Below the pieces are notes generated by a model. It had not been told where the DNA came from and ran no database searches. It saw only the letters and a list, made by a program, of their open reading frames with translations. Position numbers and translations under genes: made by a program. 7,566 nucleotides of DNA. Source: Bacteriovoracaceae bacterium (GTDB lineage: Bacteria > Bdellovibrionota > UBA1018). The DNA is taken from the NCBI GenBank assembly GCA_947446835.1, contig CANFHS010000116.1:1-7566 (forward strand), written 5' to 3'. This document shows positions 1-6,517 of this stretch, one piece after another; the first letter of the stretch is position 1, and every line of letters begins with the position of its first letter.

Positions 1-144
1 CCCTTCGTGAAGGACCCCAACAAGACCATCGACCAGCTCATCAAGGAAACCGACAAGGTGGTGGGCGGCGGACTCAGCGTCCGCCGGTTCGCGCGGTTCG
101 TGCTGGGCGAAGGTCAGAAGGAAACGCCCGAAGCGGCCCATTGA
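1..144 (+). CDS. tsf: Elongation factor Ts, C-terminal end (partial)
   Basis: The window opens inside a gene read in frame 1 and ending at TGA 142-144; 47 residues are visible. The segment begins PFVKDPNKTIDQLI and ends with a block containing VRRFARFVLGEG. This matches the end of EF-Ts, where FVKD and a basic RF.RF..GEG stretch are typical. EF-Ts is the cytoplasmic guanine nucleotide exchange factor that regenerates EF-Tu-GTP during translation elongation. The rest of the protein, including the EF-Tu-contacting TDFV motif near the N-terminus, lies outside the window. Its position just before pyrH is the standard rpsB-tsf-pyrH-frr arrangement and supports the call. The stop is 12 bases from the pyrH start, so co-transcription is likely. 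Confidence 0.93.
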   Translation, partial: PFVKDPNKTIDQLIKETDKVVGGGLSVRRFARFVLGEGQKETPEAAH

Positions 145-156
145 TTGGAGCCGCCC

Positions 157-867
157 ATGGCAAAGCCCTACAAGCGCATCCTGCTGAAACTCTCCGGCGA
201 AGCCCTCGCCGGGGAGGCGGGATACGGCATCGACACCGACGTCCTGAAGGTCATCGCCAACGAGGTCCGTGAAATCCACCAGCAGGGTGTCGAGATCGGC
301 ATCGTGCTGGGAGGCGGGAACATCTTCCGCGGCATCAAGGGTGCCACGGCCGGAATGGACCGCGCTTCGGCGGATTACATGGGCATGCTGGCCACGGTGC
401 TGAACTGCCTGGCTCTCCAGGATGCCCTGGAAGGCCTGGGCGTACAGACCCGCGTCCAGTCGGCCATCGAGATGCAGGAGCTGGCGGAGCCGTACATCCG
501 GCGCCGCGCGGTCCGGCACCTGGAGAAGAGCCGCGTGGTCATCTTCGGCGGAGGCACGGGCAATCCCTACTTCACGACCGATACCACCGCGGCCCTTCGG
601 GCCATGGAGATCGGCTCCGAGGTCGTCATCAAGGCGACCAAGGTGGACGGGATCTACGATTCGGATCCGAAGAAGAATCCCGCGGCCAAGAAGTTCGTCG
701 ACATCACCTACCTGGATGTCCTGCAGAAGCGGCTGGAGGTCATGGACTCAACCGCCATCTCGCTCTGCATGGACAACAAGCTGCCCATCGTCGTGTTCAA
801 TCTGAATGAAGCGGGTGCACTGCGCCGCCTGATCCAGGGCGAAGCGGTGGGTACCCTGGTTCACTGA
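157..867 (+). CDS. pyrH: UMP kinase (uridylate kinase)
   Basis: This cytoplasmic enzyme phosphorylates UMP to UDP with ATP, feeding UTP and CTP synthesis. It belongs to the amino acid kinase fold family and forms hexamers in bacteria. The 236-residue product has the usual length. Visible motifs are KLSGEAL at residues 11-17 (phosphate binding), GGGNIFRG at 52-59, the MDRASADYMGMLATVLN block at 67-83 with the UMP-contacting Asp73, and GGTGNPYFTTDTTAALR at 132-148, followed by KATKVDGIYDSDP, the nucleotide-binding region. I chose ATG 157 because GGAG at 147-150 sits six bases upstream. An in-frame TTG at 145 would add four residues but would place the start on top of that site. It lies between tsf and frr, as in most bacteria. 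Nothing unusual is seen in the key residues. Confidence 0.97.
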   Translation: MAKPYKRILLKLSGEALAGEAGYGIDTDVLKVIANEVREIHQQGVEIGIVLGGGNIFRGIKGATAGMDRASADYMGMLATVLNCLALQDALEGLGVQTRVQSAIEMQELAEPYIRRRAVRHLEKSRVVIFGGGTGNPYFTTDTTAALRAMEIGSEVVIKATKVDGIYDSDPKKNPAAKKFVDITYLDVLQKRLEVMDSTAISLCMDNKLPIVVFNLNEAGALRRLIQGEAVGTLVH

Positions 868-881
868 CCCAAGGAGAGACC

Positions 882-1439
882 ATGTCCAAAGCGATTATGG
901 ATTCGATGACCCAGAACATGGACAAGGCCATTCAGTCCCTGAAAGGGGATCTGGCCAAGGTTCGAACCGGCCGGGCCTCGACCGCACTGGTCGAGCCCGT
1001 TCATGTCGATTACTACGGTTCGAGCGCGCCGCTCAGCCAGATCGGCAACGTGACCACGCCGGATGCCCGGACCATCCAGATCGCCCCGTGGGAAGGCGGC
1101 ATGCTGGGCGCCATCGAGAAGGCCATCCTGGCTGCCAACCTGGGGCTGACCCCCCAGAACGACGGCAAGGTGATCCGCATCTCGGTGCCTGCCATGACCG
1201 AAGAGCGCCGCAAGGAGATGGTGAAGCTGGTCAAGAAGATGGGCGAGGACTGCAAGGTCGCGCTCCGCAACCAGCGCCGCGACGCCAACGAGGAAGTGAA
1301 GAAGCAGGAAAAGGCCAAGGCCATGTCGGAAGACGAGGGCAAGAAGGCCATGGAAGTGATCCAGAAGAAGACCGACGAGAAGGTCGCTGAAGTCGACAAG
1401 ACGATCGTCGCCAAAGAAAAAGAGATCATGACCATCTGA
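882..1439 (+). CDS. frr: Ribosome recycling factor
   Basis: RRF works with EF-G to split the post-termination ribosome so that its subunits can be reused. The product is 185 residues, the same length as the E. coli protein. It shows the conserved RTGRAS at 28-33, a YYG.. PL.Q.. segment near 45-53, and EERRKEMVK near 107-115. RNQRRDAN at 129-136 includes Arg132, a ribosome-binding position in the family. The C-terminal third is very rich in Lys and Glu, as expected for the long helical domain. The ATG start is preceded by AAGGAG at 871-876, with five bases between. It follows pyrH by 14 bases, and its stop TGA shares one base with the ATG of uppS, which suggests translational coupling. The identification is secure from motifs, length and neighbours. 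Confidence 0.97.
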   Translation: MSKAIMDSMTQNMDKAIQSLKGDLAKVRTGRASTALVEPVHVDYYGSSAPLSQIGNVTTPDARTIQIAPWEGGMLGAIEKAILAANLGLTPQNDGKVIRISVPAMTEERRKEMVKLVKKMGEDCKVALRNQRRDANEEVKKQEKAKAMSEDEGKKAMEVIQKKTDEKVAEVDKTIVAKEKEIMTI

Positions 1440-2206
1440 TGCACTTGCCCCAGGTCCCCCGGCACGTCGCAATCATCATGGATGGTAACGGCCGGTGGGC
1501 CGCGGGCCGTGGGCACCCGCGCTTTTTCGGGCACGTGCGGGGTTCGGGCCGGGTCAAGGGGATTGTCCGCGAGGCCGACCGGCTGGGAGTCAAGGCCCTG
1601 ACGCTCTTCGCGTTTTCGACCGAGAACTGGAGCCGGCCGGATCCCGAGCTGCGGATCCTGTGGAGCCTTCTCAAGAAGTTCCTGCAGCGCGAGCAGGAGG
1701 AGCTGCTTCGCCAGAATGTCCGCCTGCGGGTCATCGGCGAGGTGGACCGTCTGAGCGTTGACGTCCGGCAGGTCCTGGAGCCCGCCGTCGAGAGGCTGTC
1801 GGGTAATACGGGCCTGCAGCTCACTTTTGCCATTTCGTACGGCTCCCGCAAGGAGCTGGCACGCGCCTCGCGACTGTTTGCCGAGGACTGTGTCCGCGGC
1901 ATCCGCCGCCCCGGGGAAATGAGCGAGGCCTTGCTCGGCGAATACCTCTGGACCGCGGACCTGGGAGACCTTTCTGACGTCGACCTGGTGATCCGCACCA
2001 GCGGAGAGCAGCGGATGTCGAATTTCCTGCTGTGGCAGGCGGCTTACGCCGAATATGTGTTTACGGAGCTTTGTTGGCCGGACTTCACGCCGGATCGTTT
2101 CCGGGAGGCGCTCGAAGCGTACTCCGGGCGAGAGCGGCGGTTCGGGGGGCTGGTGACCCGGCTTTCCGTTCCTGGGGAAACATCTGGAAAGGGCCTGAAA
2201 GCGTGA
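1439..2206 (+). CDS. uppS: Undecaprenyl diphosphate synthase (cis-prenyltransferase)
   Basis: The enzyme adds isopentenyl diphosphate units in cis to farnesyl diphosphate, giving the C55 lipid carrier for peptidoglycan and O-antigen. The 255-residue product carries the family motifs in order: HVAIIMDGNGRWA at 9-21 with catalytic Asp15, GH at 31-32, FSTENW at 59-64, and RTSGEQRMSNFLLWQ at 186-200, which covers the pyrophosphate-binding Arg and Ser. The motif usually written NYGGR.E reads SYGSRKE here. The start ATG overlaps the frr stop (TGATG). Only a weak, distant AGAGAT lies upstream, so initiation probably relies on ribosomes finishing frr. The last residues overlap the start of cdsA by four bases. 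The dxr gene that often lies between frr and uppS is absent. The chain length made (C55) is inferred from family and context. Confidence 0.96.
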   Translation: MHLPQVPRHVAIIMDGNGRWAAGRGHPRFFGHVRGSGRVKGIVREADRLGVKALTLFAFSTENWSRPDPELRILWSLLKKFLQREQEELLRQNVRLRVIGEVDRLSVDVRQVLEPAVERLSGNTGLQLTFAISYGSRKELARASRLFAEDCVRGIRRPGEMSEALLGEYLWTADLGDLSDVDLVIRTSGEQRMSNFLLWQAAYAEYVFTELCWPDFTPDRFREALEAYSGRERRFGGLVTRLSVPGETSGKGLKA

Positions 2207-3030
2207 ACATGACTCCTGAGCTGCGTAAACGGGTGAAGACGGCGGCCACCGGCCTGGTGCCGTTCCTGGCCCTGATCCTTTTCGGTGGGCGCTTCGGGGT
2301 GGGCCTGATTGCCGCGGGGCTGTCCCTGGGCATGATCCACGAGTTCAGCGACATGATCCTGGAGCTTCCGGACCGGCTCGCCAAGCAGAGGGTCCTGCTC
2401 GGGACCTCCTGGCTGGTGTCGTTCGTGAACTTCTGGATTCCCCGCTCGGAGTACGAGCTGCTGCTCTTCTCGTTCATGGGGCTGTTCGGCTATTTCCTGT
2501 TCACGGCCGACCGCCATCACGGCGAGGCAGTCACTACCCATTTCCGCGAGCTGATGAGCTCGTTCTTCGGCATCCTCTATCTGGGCTTTCTTCCGCTGTA
2601 CCTGGTCCTGATCCGCGATTCCGCGGGGGGGCTGCACTGGACCCTGCTGTTCCTGCTGATCATCTGGTCGGTGGATGTGGGGGCCTATTTTGTCGGAAAG
2701 AGCCGCGGTAAGCGCAAGCTCTACCCGATGATCAGCCCGAACAAGACAGTCGAGGGCCTGGTGGGTGGCATGGGCTGCGCGGTGGTCGTTGCCTTGCTGT
2801 ATAAGCTCCTGTTCTTCCGCAGTCTTTCGTTCCTGGGCGTGCTTTTCCTGCCGGTCCTTCTGGCCGTCGTGTCCCAGGTGGGCGACCTGTGCGAGAGCTT
2901 CCTGAAGCGGGCTTTCCACCGCAAGGACTCCGGCAGCCTGCTTCCCGGGCACGGGGGCTTCCTGGATCGTTTTGACGGGGTGATTTTCAGCCTGCCGTTC
3001 ATGTACGCTTGCATACGTGTTTTCGGCTGA
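2203..3030 (+). CDS. cdsA: Phosphatidate cytidylyltransferase (CDP-diglyceride synthase)
   Basis: This inner-membrane enzyme converts phosphatidic acid and CTP to CDP-diacylglycerol, the precursor of all major bacterial phospholipids. Counting from GTG 2203 the product has 275 residues and is dominated by hydrophobic helices. The complete family signature runs from Ser232 to Asp258 (SFLKR, then KDSGSLLPGHGGFLDRFD) and includes the metal-binding acidic residues. Two starts are possible: GTG 2203, which overlaps the uppS stop as GTGA with AAAGGG at 2188-2193 nine bases upstream, or ATG 2209, two codons later. I prefer GTG for its spacing and coupling. The same frame stays open further upstream inside uppS, but that part is not CdsA-like. 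PssA, which uses its product, is encoded 3.5 kb downstream. A run of seven G lies at 2625-2631. Confidence 0.95.
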   Translation: MNMTPELRKRVKTAATGLVPFLALILFGGRFGVGLIAAGLSLGMIHEFSDMILELPDRLAKQRVLLGTSWLVSFVNFWIPRSEYELLLFSFMGLFGYFLFTADRHHGEAVTTHFRELMSSFFGILYLGFLPLYLVLIRDSAGGLHWTLLFLLIIWSVDVGAYFVGKSRGKRKLYPMISPNKTVEGLVGGMGCAVVVALLYKLLFFRSLSFLGVLFLPVLLAVVSQVGDLCESFLKRAFHRKDSGSLLPGHGGFLDRFDGVIFSLPFMYACIRVFG

Positions 3031-3048
3031 GTGCCGGAAGGAGTACGA

Positions 3049-4674
3049 GTGCTTTCCATCCTGGGCTTCCTCATCATCTTGGGACCGTTGGTCGTGTTTC
3101 ACGAGTTCGGTCACTACATTTTTGCCCGCCTGTTCAATGTGAAGGCCGAGGCCTTTTCGGTCGGATTTGGTCCCAGGATCTTCAGCAAGCAGTGGGGCGA
3201 AACCGAGTGGCGCCTGTCGGCCATTCCCCTGGGTGGCTACGTGAAGCTGCTGGGTGAGGAAGCCGACCGCGAGCTGACTGCCGAAGAAGCCGCCCGGGCC
3301 CTGCCTCGTCAGGCAGCCTGGAAGAGGTTCTTCATCTTCGCGGGTGGGCCGATCTTCAACTTCCTGCTCGCCGCCCTGGTGTTCATGGCCATCCTGGCCA
3401 TCGGTGAGCCGCAGATGGCCAGTGTCATCGGCCGCGTGGTTCCGGGGTCGGCGGCCGCCAAGGCCGGGCTGCAGAGCGGTGATCGCGTCGTCTCGATCAA
3501 CGGCAAGCCGGTCCGCAAGTTCGAGGAAGTGCTGGGCCTGATCTCCGAAAACCCGGGCCGGACCCTCGATTTTGTCGTGCGCCGCGCGCAGGCAAACGCC
3601 GAGCTTCATGTGGGCGTGACGCCCGCAGCCCAGGACGGCTTCAGTGTCTACGGCGAGTCGGTGCATGTGGGCGAGGTGGAAGGCCTGGTCCCCATGGCCC
3701 GCGCCAATGTGCTGGGTGTCTCGGACCCGGCCTCCCTGGCGGGCAAGAGCGGCCTGCGCACGGGCGACAAGCTCATCAGCTGGAGCGGGCAGCCCGTGAC
3801 CTCCTGGGAAGAGGTGGATGCCCGCCACGAGGCGCTGACCCCGGGCCAGACGGCCGAGCTGGGTTTCGAGGCCCCGGGCGGACGCAAGGTCCAGCTCCAG
3901 GTGGTCCGGCAGGCAGGCAAGAGCCTCGCCGCTTCCACGGGAATCCATTCCTCCGAGCTCTTCGTTGAAAAGCCGGTGGAGAAGTCCCCTGCCGAAGCTT
4001 CGGGGGTCCGCCCGGGCGATCGCCTCGTCGGGGTGGGAGCCACCGAAGTCCGCAGCTTCTTCGAGCTCCGGGACGCCGTGCAGAGGTCGGGCGAGCGCGA
4101 AGGAAAAGTGCTGCTGCGCTGGGAGCGCGAGGGCCAGGCCATGTCCGCCCTGATCGTTCCCAACGCCGCCACGGTCAAGGACCCGGCCTTGGGCAAGTCC
4201 ACCCAGTACACCGTGGGCGTGGTGCCGCAGCTGTTCTGGGCCGAGCCCGAGACCCTGGTGGAACGGGTGCTGAATCCCGTCACCCTGGTGGTGAAGGGCA
4301 CCGAGCGCATGATCGAATTTTCGGGACGCAACCTGGTCTCGATCGGCAAGATGCTCAAGGGTGAGGTGTCGATCAACACGCTGGGCGGCCCGATCCTGAT
4401 CGGGAAAATTGCCGGCGAGTCGCTTTCGCGCGGCCTGATCGCGTTCCTGTCCACGATGGCGGTCCTTTCGGTCGGCCTGGGAGTGCTGAACCTGCTTCCG
4501 GTTCCGGTTCTCGACGGCGGGCACATCGTGCTGCTGCTGATCGAGGCTGTCCGCGGCAAGCCGCTCTCGGTGCGGGTGGTGGAGCTGACCCAGCAGGTGG
4601 GTCTGGCCCTGATCCTGCTGCTGATGGTGGTGGTCATGAGAAACGACCTGGCCAGGCTGCCGTTCTTCAACTGA
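3049..4674 (+). CDS. rseP: RseP-type site-2 intramembrane zinc protease with three PDZ repeats
   Basis: This M50 family protease cuts transmembrane segments; in E. coli it cleaves RseA and remnant signal peptides. Its substrates here are unknown. The first helix carries HEFGH at residues 18-22 (zinc ligands, catalytic Glu19), and LDGGH at 488-492 supplies the third ligand, Asp489. A GGPIFNF segment follows near residue 105. Three PDZ-like units lie between the membrane halves, each with a G-hydrophobic-x-x-GD core: GLQSGD at 140-145, GLRTGD at 235-240 and GVRPGD at 319-324. A last helix spans about 517-531. At 541 residues it is longer than the roughly 450 of E. coli RseP, which has two PDZ domains. 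GTG 3049 is favoured because GGAAGGAG at 3036-3043 precedes it by five bases. GTG 3031 would lie upstream of that site. It directly follows cdsA, with no dxr between. Confidence 0.95.
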   Translation: MLSILGFLIILGPLVVFHEFGHYIFARLFNVKAEAFSVGFGPRIFSKQWGETEWRLSAIPLGGYVKLLGEEADRELTAEEAARALPRQAAWKRFFIFAGGPIFNFLLAALVFMAILAIGEPQMASVIGRVVPGSAAAKAGLQSGDRVVSINGKPVRKFEEVLGLISENPGRTLDFVVRRAQANAELHVGVTPAAQDGFSVYGESVHVGEVEGLVPMARANVLGVSDPASLAGKSGLRTGDKLISWSGQPVTSWEEVDARHEALTPGQTAELGFEAPGGRKVQLQVVRQAGKSLAASTGIHSSELFVEKPVEKSPAEASGVRPGDRLVGVGATEVRSFFELRDAVQRSGEREGKVLLRWEREGQAMSALIVPNAATVKDPALGKSTQYTVGVVPQLFWAEPETLVERVLNPVTLVVKGTERMIEFSGRNLVSIGKMLKGEVSINTLGGPILIGKIAGESLSRGLIAFLSTMAVLSVGLGVLNLLPVPVLDGGHIVLLLIEAVRGKPLSVRVVELTQQVGLALILLLMVVVMRNDLARLPFFN

Positions 4675-4695
4675 GCCGGGAAGGATTCGAGTCTC

Positions 4696-5529
4696 GTGAA
4701 ACTCCTGGTCTGGGACACATCATCCAAGGCGGGCGCCGTGGCTGCGGCCGAGTGGGATCCTTCCTCCAGGGAAGGACGTTCGGGCGTGCGGCTGCTGGGT
4801 GAGCTGGGCCTGAATGTCGATGCCCAGCACTCCGAGGGCCTGCTCTGGGGAGTGGATCAGCTTCTCCACGCGGTCCGCTGGCGCCTCCAGGAGGTCGATC
4901 TCTTTGCCGTGGGGGTGGGGCCTGGCAGCTTCACCGGCCTCAGGATCGGCATCACCACGGCGCGAACGCTGGCCCATTCCCTCGGAAAGCCTTTGATCGG
5001 GCTGTCGAGTCTGGCCGCGCTGGCGAGGCCCGCCGCTCAGGCCATCGCGGCCGCGGGGCAGCGCTCGGTCGTCGTGGCCGCCACCGATGCCTGCAAGGGC
5101 GAGTGCTTCGCGCTGGTCGGCAGCGCGCGCTCGGCGGCCGACTGCGTGGCCCTGGCCGAAGGCGACCATCCGGGGCTCTGGAAGCGCGGCGTGGAGGAAG
5201 AAGTGCTTTCGCCCGAGGCGCTGGTCCAGCACATCCTCAAGAAGCTCACTCCGGACTCCTGTTGGACGTTCGTGGGCGAGGCCCGGCGCCGGTACCCCGA
5301 GATCGCCAAGGCGCTGCCCAGGGGCCAGGAGCTCGATCCGGGCCTGGCTTTCGGGGATCAGATCCAGGGGCGCCAGCTGGCGATGATGGCCTGGGAAGCC
5401 GCCCAGGCTGGGCTTGCGCGCGACCCGCTGACGGTCCATCCCCGCTACCTGCGTGCGTCGGATGCGGAAGTGAAACTGAAGGCCGGGCTGTTGCCGCCGG
5501 GTCCAACCCGAGGTGATCGTGGGAACTGA
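4696..5529 (+). CDS. tsaB: tRNA threonylcarbamoyladenosine biosynthesis protein TsaB
   Basis: TsaB is an ASKHA-fold, catalytically inactive partner of TsaD. With TsaE it helps transfer threonylcarbamoyl to A37 of ANN-reading tRNAs in the cytoplasm. The N-terminus reads MKLLVWDTSS, the expected first beta strand with a DTS turn at 7-9. QHSEGLL at 44-50 and GPGSFTGLRIG at 75-85 are family hallmarks. The C-terminus contains HPRYLR followed by an acidic/basic tail, as is usual. The length of 277 residues exceeds the roughly 230 of E. coli TsaB; the extra length appears spread through the C-terminal half. The GTG start has GGGAAGGA at 4678-4685 ten bases upstream, and rseP ends 21 bases before it. 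The end overlaps the next gene by 11 bases. No tsaD or tsaE gene is in view. Confusion with TsaD is unlikely, because its HxxxH metal motif is absent. Confidence 0.93.
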   Translation: MKLLVWDTSSKAGAVAAAEWDPSSREGRSGVRLLGELGLNVDAQHSEGLLWGVDQLLHAVRWRLQEVDLFAVGVGPGSFTGLRIGITTARTLAHSLGKPLIGLSSLAALARPAAQAIAAAGQRSVVVAATDACKGECFALVGSARSAADCVALAEGDHPGLWKRGVEEEVLSPEALVQHILKKLTPDSCWTFVGEARRRYPEIAKALPRGQELDPGLAFGDQIQGRQLAMMAWEAAQAGLARDPLTVHPRYLRASDAEVKLKAGLLPPGPTRGDRGN

Positions 5530-6466
5530 AGTTGCGTCCTCCCTGCTTGGCCCGTTGGCGGCCTTTGCGTCGTCCTTCACCTGGGCCTATGGCACGGCCG
5601 TGTATTCACGGCTTTCGCGGGGGTATTCGCCGGCCACGGTGAACTTCTCGCGCAGCATGATCGCCTTTCCGCTCTTCCTGATCGGAGCCTTCGTGGCCTC
5701 GGGGAGCTGGGGCGCGGGCATTTCCGAGTTCGCCAAGCTCCAGCCGTTTCACCTGACCTGGTTCCTGGTCTCGATGGTGTCGAGTTACGGTCTGGGAGAC
5801 ATGTTCTTTTACTGGAGTACCCGCGGGCTCGGGGTGCCGGGTGCCCTGGCCATTGCCTCGTCCTATCCGGTCTGGACGGTCCTGGGCGGCATGATCACGT
5901 TGGGCGAGGTCCCCTCGTTGCGGCAGGGCATCGGGCTGGTGATGGTGCTGGCGGGGGTCGTGGCGGTGATCCTGAATGGGCCTCAGGCTGAAAAGCAGCA
6001 GGGCCAATCGGCCCAACCTTCGCGCCTGGACAGCCGGGTCGTCGGGGCATTCCTGGCATTGGCAACTTCGCTTTGCTGGGGACTCAACAGCTTCTCAATT
6101 GCCCGGGCAAGCCACGGACTTTCGCCTTTCGTGGGCAACTCGGTGCGCATGGCCTACGCCATGGTCATCAACCTCATCCTGGCCAGGATCATGGTCCGGA
6201 AGGCCAACCTGCGGCTGCCTTTGCCGGTGGGCGAGCTGCGCCGGAACGCCCGCGTTTTCGTGGTCGAGGCCTTCGGAGGATCGCTGTTCTTCATGTACGG
6301 GCTGGCCAGCTCACCCCTGGTCCTGGGGACCACGCTTTCTTCGCTGGCTCCCGTGGTTTCGGTGCCCGTGGCTTATGTCCTGGGCGTTGAAAAACCTTCC
6401 TGGGCGCGGACCTTGGGGGTCCTGACGGTGGTGCTGGGCCTGTTCTTCCTGGTCGTGGTTCCATGA
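5519..6466 (+). CDS. EamA/DMT-superfamily transporter, substrate unknown
   Basis: The 315-residue product is almost entirely hydrophobic and falls into two homologous halves, as in drug/metabolite transporters with ten helices. The first EamA unit covers about residues 10-152. A polar Gln-rich linker follows at about 153-175, and the second unit runs to the end. Both halves start with a similar aromatic pattern (SFTWAYGTAVYSR near the start and SLCWGLNSFSIAR after the linker), and each contains a segment like SSYPVWTVLGG or SSLAPVVSVPVAYVLG followed by a short charged loop, typical of the fold. I chose GTG 5519 because GAGGTGA at 5510-5516 is well spaced for it. GTG 5513 lies within that site. 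The gene overlaps tsaB by 11 bases and precedes pssA. Family members move amino acids, nucleotides or other metabolites, so the sequence alone does not give a substrate. Confidence 0.87.
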   Translation: MGTEVASSLLGPLAAFASSFTWAYGTAVYSRLSRGYSPATVNFSRSMIAFPLFLIGAFVASGSWGAGISEFAKLQPFHLTWFLVSMVSSYGLGDMFFYWSTRGLGVPGALAIASSYPVWTVLGGMITLGEVPSLRQGIGLVMVLAGVVAVILNGPQAEKQQGQSAQPSRLDSRVVGAFLALATSLCWGLNSFSIARASHGLSPFVGNSVRMAYAMVINLILARIMVRKANLRLPLPVGELRRNARVFVVEAFGGSLFFMYGLASSPLVLGTTLSSLAPVVSVPVAYVLGVEKPSWARTLGVLTVVLGLFFLVVVP

Positions 6467-6517
6467 GGCAGTCGGGCGTTGATTTGAAGCACCGGGGTTG
6501 TTAACCTCGGAGCCTCG
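6467..6517 (+). other. Longest intergenic gap of the window, before pssA
   Basis: This 51-base spacer between the transporter stop and the pssA ATG is the only gap of note in an otherwise closely packed block. It contains the stem-loop annotated separately and the pssA ribosome binding site (GGAG 6509-6512, five bases before ATG 6518). A TTGATT hexamer at 6479-6484 resembles a -35 element, but nothing close to TATAAT lies at the right distance, so I do not call a promoter. No T-run follows the hairpin, so a classical intrinsic terminator is not supported. Confidence 0.6.
6492..6510 (+). promoter_or_regulatory. Stem-loop overlapping the pssA ribosome binding site
   Basis: CCGGGGTT at 6492-6499 can pair with AACCTCGG at 6503-6510, giving an 8-bp stem with one G-U wobble and a GTT loop. 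The last two G of the stem are also the first two bases of the GGAG ribosome binding site (6509-6512) of pssA. If formed in the mRNA, the hairpin would partly hide that site. This is seen directly as base complementarity; the regulatory role is inference. It could also be an mRNA-stabilising or processing structure between the transporter and pssA. Confidence 0.45.

Noticed and set aside
861..1472. Minus-strand open frame opposite frr
   Set aside because: It covers frr almost exactly, has a low-complexity His/Leu/Asp composition, and no family motifs. It is a shadow of the real gene.
2162..2191. Stem CTTTCC/GGAAAG that could mask the cdsA ribosome binding site
   Set aside because: Only six pairs with an 18-base loop, lying inside translated uppS and competing with a smaller local pairing (TTCC/GGAA). 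Chance is a sufficient explanation.
2044..4524. Very long open frame on the minus strand (826 codons) opposite uppS end, cdsA and rseP
   Set aside because: It is rich in His, Gln, Asp, Gly and Arg with no recognisable domain, as expected for the reverse complement of GC-rich genes with biased third positions. The + strand here carries complete uppS, cdsA and rseP motifs.
4720..5580. Minus-strand open frame opposite tsaB
   Set aside because: It shows the same antisense-shadow composition, while the + strand shows clear TsaB motifs such as GPGSFTGLRIG.
6479..6506. Possible promoter for pssA (TTGATT, 16 bases, TTAACC)
   Set aside because: The -10 candidate matches TATAAT poorly, and the implied start would fall almost on the ribosome binding site.
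6492..6517. Intrinsic terminator after the transporter gene
   Set aside because: The stem-loop is present, but no T-run follows, and the pssA start comes eight bases after it.
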